The position numbers and the translations under genes are program-made. Source: Microthrixaceae bacterium (GTDB taxonomy: Bacteria > Actinomycetota > Acidimicrobiia > Acidimicrobiales > Microtrichaceae). Taken from it: 64,000 nucleotides of DNA. The DNA lies in contig JAMLGK010000001.1 of assembly GCA_023957995.1 (NCBI GenBank), positions 62,001 through 126,000 of the forward strand, given 5' to 3'. The notes under the pieces are model-generated. The model was not told where the DNA came from. It did no database searches and saw nothing but the letters and a program-made list of their open reading frames with translations. Below are positions 7,583-15,655 of this stretch, in pieces (position 1 is the first letter of the stretch; each line of letters opens with the position of its first letter).

Positions 7583-8736
7583 ATGAAACGTCTGTTGTTG
7601 TCCGCGCTCGCCGCGCTATCGCTCGTTGCTGCAGCCTGTTTTCCGGATCCACCTCCGCTGCCCCAACCGGACTACGTCCAGGTCGCTGCTGGCACCGCTC
7701 ACTCATGCGGGCTGACCCCCGAAGGATCCGTCGAGTGTTGGGGCGAGAACTATTACGGGCAGCTCGGCAACGGCACCACAACCGATTCGAGCGTGCCGGT
7801 GCAGGTTGATGGCCTCACCAGCGGCGTCACCACCATCACTGCCGGCGCGCATCACTCGTGTGCGATCACCGCTGGCGGAGCGGTCCGGTGCTGGGGCGAG
7901 AACTATTACGGGCAGCTCGGCAACGGCACCACGACCGATTCGAGCGTCCCGGTGCAGGTTGATGGCCTCACCAGCGGCGTCACCACCATCACTGCCGGCG
8001 CGCGGCATACGTGTGCGATCACCGCTGGCGGAGCGGTCCGGTGCTGGGGCGAGAACTATTACGGGCAGCTCGGCAACGGCACCACGACCGATTCGAGCGT
8101 GCCGGTGCAGGTTGGTGGCCTCACCAGCGGCGTCACCACCATCACTGCCGGCGCGCGGCATACGTGTGCGATCGCCGCTGGCGGAGCGGTCCGGTGCTGG
8201 GGCGAGAACGATGATGGGCAGCTCGGCAACGGCACCACGACCGATTCGAGCGTGCCGGTGCAGGTTGTGGCCTCACCAGCGGCGTCACCGCCGTCACTGG
8301 CGGCGCGAACCACTCGTGTGCGATCGCAGCTGGCGGATCCGTCCAGTGCTGGGGCGAGAACAATTATGGGCAGCTCGGCAACGGCACCACGACCGATTCG
8401 AGCGTGCCGGTGCAGGTTGATGGCCTCACCAGCGGCGTCACCACTGTCGCCGCAGGATTCCATCAGTCGTGTGCTATCGCCACCGGCGGAGCCGCCCAGT
8501 GCTGGGGTCACGGCTACTTCGGGCAGCTCGGCAACGGCACCACGACCGATTCGAGCGTGCCGGTGCAGGTTGATGGCCTCACCAGCGGCGTCACCACCAT
8601 CACAGCCGGCGCGTACCACTCGTGTGCGACAACTGCCACCGGAGCAGCCCAGTGCTGGGGACGGAACAATTCCGGGCAGCTCGGCAACGGCGCCCACACC
8701 GACTCGAACGTACCCGTAGCGGTGCTCACATCGTGA
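7583..8736 (+). pseudogene. RCC1-repeat lipoprotein interrupted by a one-base frameshift
   Basis: A secreted protein with signal peptide MKRLLLSALAALSLVAAACF (lipobox VAAAC), followed by seven near-identical 51-residue RCC1/ATS1-type repeats, each with C-W-G-E-N-x-x-x-G-Q-L-G-N-G. Repeats of this kind fold as a seven-bladed beta-propeller, so seven copies would make a complete one. The GGGCAGCTCGG landmark recurs every 153 bases, except once at 152. At about 8265-8268 GTTGTGGCC replaces GTTGATGGCC or GTTGGTGGCC. After this base loss the original frame runs on as nonsense to 8719, while the true frame continues to the stop at 8736. Restoring one base gives one intact protein. It may be a mutation, phase variation or an assembly error in repeats. 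Confidence 0.75.
7757..8720 (+). repeat. Seven tandem 153-bp coding repeats
   Basis: Landmark GGGCAGCTCGGCAACGGC begins at 7757, 7910, 8063, 8216, 8368, 8521 and 8674. The unit encodes one propeller blade. The first four copies are almost identical at the DNA level, which implies recent expansion or gene conversion; the last three are more diverged. Confidence 0.9.
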
Positions 8737-8769
8737 CCGATCGGTACGGCACCCCACCCGGGGACCGTT

Positions 8770-8838
8770 CCGCCGACAACTACCAACCACCGGCGAATCC
8801 ATGAGCGTTCAGGCGCCGGTTTGCACATGCCCGTCACC
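8770..8838 (+). repeat. 70-bp repeat, copy D2 (diverged)
   Basis: Starts CCGCCGACAACTACCAACCA and is followed by CCGGCGAATCCATGAG, matching the layout of copy C2. It ends about 70 bases later where copy D begins. It lies in the gene-free gap 8737-8972 directly after the RCC1-repeat gene. Confidence 0.5.
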
Positions 8839-8908
8839 GCTCCGACACGAATTGGCACGGGCCAGGTCACGGGTTGCCAGTGGATGGTAGAGCTCCCACG
8901 CATCGCTC
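8839..8908 (+). repeat. 70-bp repeat, copy D
   Basis: Starts GCTCCGACACGAATTGGCAC and continues GGGCCAGGTCACGGGTTGCC, then AGTGGATGG. The order of blocks is the same as in copy A but diverged. A further GCTCCG start follows at about 8905. Confidence 0.6.
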
Positions 8909-8972
8909 CGGTGGGGTTGGGGGACCGGTGCCCCCCTCGGCCCCGCCTCGGGTTGTTGGCCGGAAGCCGGTC

Positions 8973-9443
8973 TCAGCGCCCAGCGTCAACGCCGGCGGCC
9001 GTCTGTGGCGGGCGGTCGGGAAGTGGCCACACCCAGAGCGACACAAGACCGAGCACGCACGGCCCCCCGACGAAAACGGCCCAGTAGTCGAGGCCTGCGA
9101 CCGCCAGGAGGGCAGTCACGGCGGCGACCGCGCCGATGACCCGCACCGCGACGGTCCGGCGTGCGAGACGGCGTTCGGTTCTCCGGTCAACGGCAGCGCA
9201 GACCGCTGCGAGCAGGATGCCTACCAGCGCCCCTACCGGTAGGCCGAACAGAGCGAACACCAAGCCCAGGAAGACGACGTCGGTCTCCGAGCCCGCCACT
9301 CGGGCAGCGACCCAAGCCACGGCGATCCACAACAAGCCGTAGAGCACCGACAGCGCCACGCCGCGTTGAAGTCCGACCGTCAGCCAGCCGCTCCCGGAAG
9401 GGCTCGCGGGTTCCATACCTGCGTGGTCCTCAGTGCTCGCCAT
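8973..9443 (-). CDS. Membrane protein of unknown function
   Basis: A 156-residue protein with a polar N-terminus and four hydrophobic segments (about residues 28-50, 57-84, 100-118 and 121-140). A basic loop RRTERRLARR lies between segments two and three. No family is recognised and no neighbour suggests a role. The next 500 bases (9444-9956) hold no convincing gene. They contain only a short reading frame (9637-9738) encoding FELDALSQTGEQGWAM, which resembles DUF4177-like proteins and may be a fragment. Confidence 0.55.
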   Translation of the reverse strand: MASTEDHAGMEPASPSGSGWLTVGLQRGVALSVLYGLLWIAVAWVAARVAGSETDVVFLGLVFALFGLPVGALVGILLAAVCAAVDRRTERRLARRTVAVRVIGAVAAVTALLAVAGLDYWAVFVGGPCVLGLVSLWVWPLPDRPPQTAAGVDAGR

Positions 9444-9956
9444 GAGCTAATCAGTCTTGCCCAGACCGATCCCGGTGGTGAGAGTTGCTCCCGCCCGAAC
9501 GGTGGAGACGGGCGAAGCGGCCTGCTGCCGCATGAGGCTGGATCGATGTCCCGTCGGCCGGTGTGCGAGGACTGCCACGTCAAGACACAACTCCCGAGGG
9601 CCGGAATCGCAGAGCGATGGACCCCGACCAGAAATCATGGCGGTCCACGAGTTCGAGTTGGATGCGCTGTCGCAGACCGGCGAGCAAGGTTGGGCCATGT
9701 CCGCCGGGCTTCTCGGGCAGGCAGTCCCGCGCCACTGACCGCCGTGGTCGCAATCGTCGCGACGCCCGCAGTTCTCCCCGCCTACTCGCTCCTCAAGTCC
9801 CTCACAGCCTCGAACTGCCGGGTAGCCGGCCCCGTCCAATGAGGCGTTCATCTCGGCCGAGAGGAGAACCACTCCACCGTGTCGGCCCAGTTACCGGCCG
9901 AGGCGAGTACACCACAACGATCTACACGGCCGCAACGGGCCCTGATTGCCTACCGC

Positions 9957-11240
9957 TCACTCGGTCTTTGCGGCTCCGTCGGTCGGGGCTGTCGGTTGGG
10001 TTCCTGGGTCGGCGAGGGATTCCTTGGCCTCTTTGCGCAACAGCCGCCGCATCGCCCGGCGCATCGCGGAGTTGCCCTCGGTGTCCTGAATGCGGGTCAG
10101 CTCGGTGAGGCTGGACTCCACAACCTCGTGACGTTGAAGGAACGTGGATACGAATGCCTGTATTACGCCGGCGGCCGGAAGGGCGAGGATCGCACCCATC
10201 GGTCCGGCGAGCATGCCCCCAGCGATGGCGGCACCGAACGCGACAGCAGGGTGCAAGTCCATGGTCTGCGCGGTGATCTTGGGCGAGAAGAAGTAGTTCT
10301 CCACCTGTTGGTACACGAGGATGAAGCCGATGACCCAGATGGCGTCGATGGGGTCGTTGAGCAGCGCGATGAGCACCGGCAACGCACCGGCGAGGTATGT
10401 GCCGATGGCAGGGATGAACTGGCTGATCAGGCCAACCCACAGGGCGAGCGCCAGCGGCGAGGGCACCCCGAGAACCGAAAGGAAGATCCAGGTAAAGGTG
10501 GCTGACAGTGCCGCCAGTACCAGCCGCGAGTAGATCCAGCCGCCGGTCTTCTGGATCGAGAGCTCCCACAACAACAGCACGTTCCGTTGATGTTCTGCGG
10601 GTAGCACAGAGCAGATGTTGCGTCGCATGGTCGGACCCTGGGCGGTCATGTAGAACGCGAACAGCAGGACGGTGAAACCCGAGAAGACGATTCCGATCAA
10701 GGAGCCGGTAAGGCTGAGCACCCGACCGCCGACATCGGTGGCAACGGTGGCGATGTCATCCTGGTACTGGGTGAGGAGGTCGTTCACCTCACCGGTGTTG
10801 ATATCGAGCCCGAAGGTGTCATCGGCCCATTTCGAGGCGTCGTCGAGGTAGTCGGGGGCCTTGTCGACCAGGTCTTGGACCTGTGACACCACGAGTTCAG
10901 CCATGACGAAGATGAAGACCAGCGTGACTGCCGTGACTGCGAGGAAGCACAGGAACGTTCCCAAGCCACGCTTCATGCCGAAGCGGTCCGCGAGCAGGCT
11001 CACGGCCGGCTCGATCGCAAAGGAGAGGAACAGTGCCACCACGACCATTCCGATGAGGCTCGTGAGCTTGCCCAGAACCGACAACGAGGCGTCGAACAGG
11101 GCCACCGAGACCGCCACCGCGAGGATCAGGCGCCACACCCACGGCGGCAGCCGCTTGGTGTCGCCCAACCTGAGCACCAGTCCGCTGCCGAGTTCGTCAG
11201 GCGGTTCAGGGTTATCGCCTGACACGGCAGGGTCGCTCAC
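9957..11240 (-). CDS. AI-2E family transporter
   Basis: A polytopic membrane protein of the AI-2E (PerM/YdiK-like) exporter family, about 427 residues. Family features are an N-terminal hydrophobic pair, a central amphipathic region (residues about 110-180, LVDKAPDYLDDASKWADDT), and the C-terminal signature segments IPAIGTYLAGALPVLIALL and VYQQVENYFFSPKI. The frame is open for 95 codons further upstream, but that part is low-quality sequence. I chose the GTG at 11240, from which a typical acidic N-terminus (VSDPAVSGDNPEPPDE) follows. The physiological substrate is unknown. Confidence 0.85.
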   Translation of the reverse strand: MSDPAVSGDNPEPPDELGSGLVLRLGDTKRLPPWVWRLILAVAVSVALFDASLSVLGKLTSLIGMVVVALFLSFAIEPAVSLLADRFGMKRGLGTFLCFLAVTAVTLVFIFVMAELVVSQVQDLVDKAPDYLDDASKWADDTFGLDINTGEVNDLLTQYQDDIATVATDVGGRVLSLTGSLIGIVFSGFTVLLFAFYMTAQGPTMRRNICSVLPAEHQRNVLLLWELSIQKTGGWIYSRLVLAALSATFTWIFLSVLGVPSPLALALWVGLISQFIPAIGTYLAGALPVLIALLNDPIDAIWVIGFILVYQQVENYFFSPKITAQTMDLHPAVAFGAAIAGGMLAGPMGAILALPAAGVIQAFVSTFLQRHEVVESSLTELTRIQDTEGNSAMRRAMRRLLRKEAKESLADPGTQPTAPTDGAAKTE

Positions 11241-11338
11241 GCCAAGATGTTCCCACAGCACCGTGCGACGCCCGCGGACTCCTGGACCTGTCGCTCCCAA
11301 CGTTCGCTGCGCTCCAGCTCGATCGCGGGTGGGATGTC

Positions 11339-11653
11339 GTGGAAGCAGTGCTCGCGGACCCCGAAGGCACCGAGGCGATCTCTTCCAGGCTGCGCTCGCT
11401 GCTGAGAATCGCAGCCCTTGTTCAGCAGTCTGGAACGGCTGTAACCCAAGATGCCATTGACGCTGCCCGTGCCGAGGATGCGACCGATACCGAGATCCAC
11501 GAGACCGTGCTGATATCTGCGGCATTCTGCATGTTCAATCGCTACGTCGATGGCCTCGGCACCTGGGCTCCTCCAGAACGCGAGGACTACGCGCCAAGTG
11601 GTCAGATGATCGTGGACGTCGGTTACACAGCGTCGACTCCACCGCCTGGTTGA
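11339..11653 (+). pseudogene. Truncated carboxymuconolactone-decarboxylase-like remnant
   Basis: A 104-residue frame that matches only the C-terminal half of AhpD/CMD-type peroxidase-related proteins: RLRSLLRIAALVQQSG, then DAARAEDATDTEIHETVLI and AAFCMFNRYVDGL. The N-terminal half, which should carry the active-site CxxC-type Cys pair, is missing. The in-frame upstream DNA runs into the start of the divergent AI-2E gene and encodes unrelated residues. It is probably a relic, though translation from the GTG at 11339 is possible. The next 345 bases (11654-11998) hold nothing I can support. Confidence 0.5.
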
Positions 11654-11998
11654 TCACGTCGCGTTGGTTGGACCGCCAACCAACCTGCCTGGTCGATAGC
11701 AGTGGCCGTGCCAGTGCTGATGGGCCCCGAAGGTTGTGGGTCGATCATCGAGGGGTAGTCGGGGTCTCACTCCAACGCGAACGACCAAGGCTCGGGCCAC
11801 GACGATGCCCTCAGGGCCACGGGCGCAGCAGTCGATGCGCGTCCTCGTACTGCGCCAAATCGCCCAACCCGAGAAACACGCGAAGTTGCAGACGACTCGT
11901 AGGTAACGGTCGGCCCGGTTCGCGGGCAACGTACACGCGTTGCGTTTCGACCCGGAGTGTGTCTGAATCGGGCCGTGGGGCCACGACCAGCGAACCCG

Positions 11999-12211
11999 AT
12001 GCCGGCAGACATCGAGAATCTCTTGACGGCGCACGGTCTGATGGATGACTACAACCAACGTCCTCGCTATCAGCGCAACGACTATCTCGGTTGGGTTGCT
12101 CGGGCGAAGCAACCCGCTACACGGCAGAAGCGCATCAACCAGATGCTTGATGAGCTTCGGGCCGGTGGGGTCTACATGAACATGGAGCACGCCCCATCGA
12201 GAAAGGCCTGA
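11999..12211 (+). CDS. Short YdeI/OmpD-associated family protein
   Basis: A 70-residue protein from ATG 11999. It has the conserved core of the small YdeI (bacteriocin-protection) family: RNDYLGWVARAKQPATRQKR followed by INQMLDELRAGG. In larger family members this helix pair forms the C-terminal domain, but stand-alone versions of 60-75 residues are common, so it need not be truncated. Its function is poorly known. No operon partner is close. The frame is open further upstream, but the sequence there is not family-like. Confidence 0.6.
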   Translation: MPADIENLLTAHGLMDDYNQRPRYQRNDYLGWVARAKQPATRQKRINQMLDELRAGGVYMNMEHAPSRKA

Positions 12212-12370
12212 ACACGGACCCGAATCCCGACAGGGAAGCAACCTCGTAAGAGGTCCGGTTCCCGGGGCGTGAGTTGCCGCGAGTGCTGCTCGTCGAGGTG
12301 GTGCTCGCTCGGCCCCGCCTCTCAGCCGATCCACCGTTTCGCTCTGTGGCAGGCTTCGGACGTGGACACC

Positions 12371-12997
12371 ATGAAGCCTTCCGATCCGCATGTCGTCACG
12401 ACCCATGCCGAACTGGAGGCCCTCATCGGCACGCCCGGCGAGCAGGTCAAGATGAAGCTGCGCACGGAGATCGGCGACACGGCTCGAGAGTTCATCGAGC
12501 GCTCACCCTTCGTCGTTGTCGCTACATGTGATTCCGAGGGCCAACTCGACGCCTCCCCCAAAGGGGACCCGCCCGGATTCGTGCACGTGGTCGACTCGAC
12601 AACGCTTGCCATACCCGAACGAAAGGGAAACTCGCTCGGCTTCGGCCCCAGAAACGTGCTGGCCACCGGCCGCATAGGGCTCATCTTCTTGGTCCCCGGC
12701 CAGCGCGAGACCTATCGGGTCAACGGGACGGCCCGTCTGACCCGCGACCCCGAGCTGCTCGACCGGCTCGCGGTCGCGGGAAAACCGGCGCTCATGGCGA
12801 CGGTTGTCGCAGTGGAAGAAGCGTTCTTCCACTGCGGGAAGGCGCCTATCCGCGCCGAGCTGTGGGCATCACGAGTCAGCTCCGAAGACCAACGCAAGCC
12901 GATCGCCGAGGAGATCGGCGAAATCCTGGGCGATGAGTCCCTGGTGCCCGTGGTCGCCGCCGACCTCGAACAGAACTACCGCGACGACCTCTACTGA
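12371..12997 (+). CDS. PPOX-fold flavoprotein (MSMEG_1061-like)
   Basis: A 208-residue pyridoxamine-5'-phosphate-oxidase-fold protein that probably binds FMN. Diagnostic stretches are FIERSPFVVVATCDSEGQLD, then SPKGDPPGFVHV and IPERKGNSLGFGPRNVL, followed by RIGLIFLVPGQRETYRVNG. These match the MSMEG_1061 FMN-dependent PPOX subfamily that I recall. An in-frame GTG at 12362 is an alternative start. No SD is clear at either. Reductase activity on an unknown small substrate is likely. It stands alone between the YdeI-like gene and an acetyltransferase. Confidence 0.8.
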   Translation: MKPSDPHVVTTHAELEALIGTPGEQVKMKLRTEIGDTAREFIERSPFVVVATCDSEGQLDASPKGDPPGFVHVVDSTTLAIPERKGNSLGFGPRNVLATGRIGLIFLVPGQRETYRVNGTARLTRDPELLDRLAVAGKPALMATVVAVEEAFFHCGKAPIRAELWASRVSSEDQRKPIAEEIGEILGDESLVPVVAADLEQNYRDDLY

Positions 12998-13132
12998 CCC
13001 GGTTGGCTGTCGCTCGAGTCTTTACCGAGCGACGTCCTCCCGATCTCTGCGCGAGGCTCCCAGGACAGTGCCCCTGGAAACCTCGGCGGGCGGTGAGTGC
13101 GGGCGCTGAGATGCTGTGCGATCATGCCCGTC

Positions 13133-13651
13133 ATGGCTGCATCCATCCGACTGGCCCGGCCGGAAGACGGATGGACGCTCCGTGATGTCGAACGCCTCGC
13201 CGGTGAACGGTTCCGCGAGGTCGGTCTACCCGAGGTGGCCGACGACGAGCCCGCCTCGACCGAGGTGCTTGCACGCTACGCAGACGATGGTCGCTGCTGG
13301 GTCGCAGTCGTCGAGACGGACCTGCCGATCGGGTACGTACTCGTCGATCTGGTCGACGGGTGCGCTCACGTCGAGCAGCTGAGCGTTCATCCTGAGCATC
13401 AGGGATCCGGTATCGGTCGAGCGCTGCTCGAACGCGTTCGGCTGTGGGCAGTGGACGCGAACCTGCCGGCGATCACCCTCATCACGTTCATGGACATCCC
13501 CTGGAACGCCCCGCTCTACCGGCATCTCGGGTTCCAAGTCATGAGCGAGCGCACCATCGGTCCCCAGCTCCGGGCAGTGAGGGCCAGCGAGACAGCACAC
13601 GGCCTCGACCCCGCAATGCGCGTCTGCATGCGCCTGGCGCTCGACAGCTGA
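13133..13651 (+). CDS. GNAT family N-acetyltransferase
   Basis: Transfers an acetyl group from acetyl-CoA to an unknown acceptor. The 172-residue product begins MAASIRLARPEDGW. The central motif A reads VEQLSVHPEHQGSGIGRALL, containing the Q-x-x-G-x-G/A acetyl-CoA pyrophosphate loop. The C-terminal Y-x-x-x-G-F (LYRHLGFQVM) is also present. An ATG nine bases upstream (13124) is an equally possible start. Substrate unknown. Confidence 0.88.
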   Translation: MAASIRLARPEDGWTLRDVERLAGERFREVGLPEVADDEPASTEVLARYADDGRCWVAVVETDLPIGYVLVDLVDGCAHVEQLSVHPEHQGSGIGRALLERVRLWAVDANLPAITLITFMDIPWNAPLYRHLGFQVMSERTIGPQLRAVRASETAHGLDPAMRVCMRLALDS

Positions 13652-13707
13652 GCGGGACTGCCCCTCCTCTCCAGCGAGGTGGCGTCACCTCCCTCGTCGG
13701 GGCCCGG

Positions 13708-13872
13708 CTAGGACCCGACGGCCTCTCCGAAGGCATCGCAGTCGGGGTTCTCGCACACGAAGGCGGAGTCGATGACGTTGGAGGCTTCTGCTGGGAGGGC
13801 AGTGACGCCGCAAGAAGTGCAGATCGGTGCTCGCCCCACATCGGCTTCGTCACCCGGGTCCATGCGCGTCAT
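13708..13872 (-). CDS. Small Cys-rich (zinc-ribbon-like) protein
   Basis: About 54 residues, starting MTRMDPGDEADVG. It has two Cys pairs, CTSC and CENPDC, separated by about 22 residues, which suggests a single zinc knuckle. No wider similarity is recognised. The frame is open for eight more codons upstream. Its acidic C-terminus and compact Cys spacing make it plausibly real, but short length limits certainty. Confidence 0.4.
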   Translation of the reverse strand: MTRMDPGDEADVGRAPICTSCGVTALPAEASNVIDSAFVCENPDCDAFGEAVGS

Positions 13873-13948
13873 CCTCCCATGAGAAACGCCGTCCACGTGG
13901 ACCTGGTGCCAGGGTTTCGCACCTGCTCATGGTCTGACTCCTACTCTC

Positions 13949-13984
13949 TTTGTGCATGCATGCCGCTTTGTGCATGCACGCCGC
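13949..13984 (+). repeat. Two tandem 18-bp repeats with TGCATGCA palindromes
   Basis: TTTGTGCATGCATGCCGC is followed directly by TTTGTGCATGCACGCCGC, differing at one base. Each contains TGCATGCA or a near palindrome, so the pair looks like a double operator site. It lies in the 340-base gene-free gap before the GFA-family gene, just upstream of a strong ribosome-binding site. Confidence 0.6.
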
Positions 13985-13998
13985 AAGGAGGTCCCACC

Positions 13999-14025
13999 GT
14001 GGCCGGTAGCGAGTTGGAAATCTGA
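13999..14025 (+). other. Eight-codon mini-ORF behind a strong ribosome-binding site
   Basis: AAGGAGGT, an almost perfect Shine-Dalgarno sequence, sits 6 bases before GTG 13999. The frame reads Met-Ala-Gly-Ser-Glu-Leu-Glu-Ile and stops at TGA 14023-14025. It could be a leader peptide for the downstream GFA-family gene, or the remains of a lost gene start. The rest of the gap to 14214 shows no gene. Confidence 0.3.
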
Positions 14026-14214
14026 ACGAGAACCGGGCCGCATGGTTGCACTTCACCGCCGACCATGCCGTCGGAGGGGAATCGCAGACCTTCGGTGCGA
14101 TCCGGTGTTCGTCGGGCGCTCTCGCTCCGGCCTCCACGCTCGACGACGGTCGCGGAGGCTGACCGGCGGTCGGAGAGGAGCTCGAACGCGGACGCAGCGT
14201 GGTACCTTCCGGCG

Positions 14215-14619
14215 GTGATCCGGACCGGCCGATGTCTCTGCGGCGATGTGCGCTACGAATTCAGTGGCGACCCGATCGCCGTGGTGGTGTGCCACTGCGA
14301 GCACTGCCAACGCCAGGGCGGGGGCGCATTCTCGTTGAACCTGATCGGGCTCGAGTCGCAACTGTCGGTCGACGGAACGCTGCAGAACTACCAGGAGACC
14401 GGCGAGAACGACGACGGGGTCTACGTCAACCGCAGGTTCTGTGGTTCTTGCGGGTCACCGATCGTTTCGGAGTTGCTGCAGACCGAGGGTGTGATCGCGC
14501 TCAAGGTCGGCACGCTCGATGACCGATCCGACATCACTCCGGCAGTGGAGGTGTGGTGTGTCGACAAGCAACCGTGGGTTGACCTGGCCGACATTGCGGT
14601 GTCCATGGATCGTGAGTGA
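14215..14619 (+). CDS. GFA (Mss4-like fold) family zinc protein
   Basis: A 134-residue member of the family named after glutathione-dependent formaldehyde-activating enzyme, though most members have other or unknown functions. The zinc-binding Cys sites are clear: GRCLCGDVRYEF, CHCEHCQRQGG and RRFCGSCGSPI. The GTG start places the CxC motif near the N-terminus, as is usual. The last codon abuts the convergent SDR gene, whose stop codon begins at the very next base. Confidence 0.88.
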   Translation: MIRTGRCLCGDVRYEFSGDPIAVVVCHCEHCQRQGGGAFSLNLIGLESQLSVDGTLQNYQETGENDDGVYVNRRFCGSCGSPIVSELLQTEGVIALKVGTLDDRSDITPAVEVWCVDKQPWVDLADIAVSMDRE

Positions 14620-15450
14620 TCAGATCAGGTAGCGATCACCGGTGGCCCGCACGGTGATGTCACTGATCGTCACTCCCCACGGTTGGTCGATCGCGTAGAG
14701 GATCTGCTCGACCAGATCCTCGGGGGCGAGAGCCGCGTACTCGACCAGATCGCGATCCTGCTGTTCCGCGGTGGCGCCGCCCAGGAGCACACCCAGGTAC
14801 TCGTCCATGTTCTGGCCGAGGATCCCCGCGACGCCCTGGGGGTTCACGATGGTGTCACCGAGCCCGGTGGCGGGAACCCCGGTCGGTCTGACGATGGTGA
14901 CCTTGATCCTGCCCTGGTTCTCGATCCGGTAGGCCTCCGACATCATGTTGACCGCCGCCTTGGTGGCCGCGTAGACCGCTGCACCCGCGGTTGCACTGTT
15001 GCCGTAGATCGACGAGATGTTCACCACGTGCCCGCGGCCTTGTTCGATCATCAGGTCGTGTGCGGCGATCATCCCGTGCAGCACACCCTTGATGTTGATG
15101 TCGATGCAACGGTCCCATGCAGGGGCGGCCTGTTCGTGGTCCGCGATGAAGGCGAGAGGCATGGTGCCGGCGTTGTTGACCATCACATCGACCGCACCGA
15201 ACTCGGCCGCCGCAGCGCTCGTGAGTGCCTTCATCTCCGCGAGGTCGGTGACATCGGTGCGCACGCCGATGGCCTCCGCGCCCTCGGCGGTCAGGGCTGC
15301 AACCACTTCGTCGACCCCGCCCTGATCGACATCACTCACGACGACCTTGGCCCCTCGGGCGGCCGCTCCGTTCGCGAGCAAGCGACCGAAGCCGCCAGCG
15401 GCACCGGTGATGACGACCACACGCCCTTCGAGGTGTCCGTTTCCTGCCAC
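14620..15450 (-). CDS. Short-chain dehydrogenase/reductase
   Basis: A classical SDR of 276 residues. The Rossmann motif TGAAGGFG is near residue 16, NNAGT follows at mid-protein, the catalytic Ser is in VNISSIYGNSAT, and Tyr/Lys are in YAATKAAVN. It probably oxidises or reduces an alcohol/ketone with NAD(P)(H). The substrate is unknown. The start is ATG with a CTGGAGGG ribosome-binding site upstream. It converges with the GFA gene with no gap and is divergent from the lipoprotein gene starting at 15656. Confidence 0.92.
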   Translation of the reverse strand: MAGNGHLEGRVVVITGAAGGFGRLLANGAAARGAKVVVSDVDQGGVDEVVAALTAEGAEAIGVRTDVTDLAEMKALTSAAAAEFGAVDVMVNNAGTMPLAFIADHEQAAPAWDRCIDINIKGVLHGMIAAHDLMIEQGRGHVVNISSIYGNSATAGAAVYAATKAAVNMMSEAYRIENQGRIKVTIVRPTGVPATGLGDTIVNPQGVAGILGQNMDEYLGVLLGGATAEQQDRDLVEYAALAPEDLVEQILYAIDQPWGVTISDITVRATGDRYLI

Positions 15451-15655
15451 GATCTGCCCTCCAGGTCAGCGAGGTTCGACCGTACCAGGGCTCGAGAACC
15501 GTCGGACGCTGATCGATCACCATCTCAGTGGCTGCAGGTCCGCCCGGTGCGCCACGTTTCGATCGGCAGGACCCCCTCATACCCTTCGAAGCCGATGGAC
15601 TCTGCGTGCTCACTCCCCGAGTCGTGCGCGATCAGACCGCACAGATGGAGTGTTC

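Noticed and set aside
2885..8908. Integron cassette array
   Set aside because: The repeats space out small genes as attC sites would, but no RYYYAAC/GTTRRRY core pairs and no integrase gene are visible, so I do not call an integron.
9637..9738. DUF4177-like fragment (FELDALSQTGEQGWAM)
   Set aside because: Only about 30 residues resemble the family and there is no upstream strand or ribosome-binding site; too short to call a gene.
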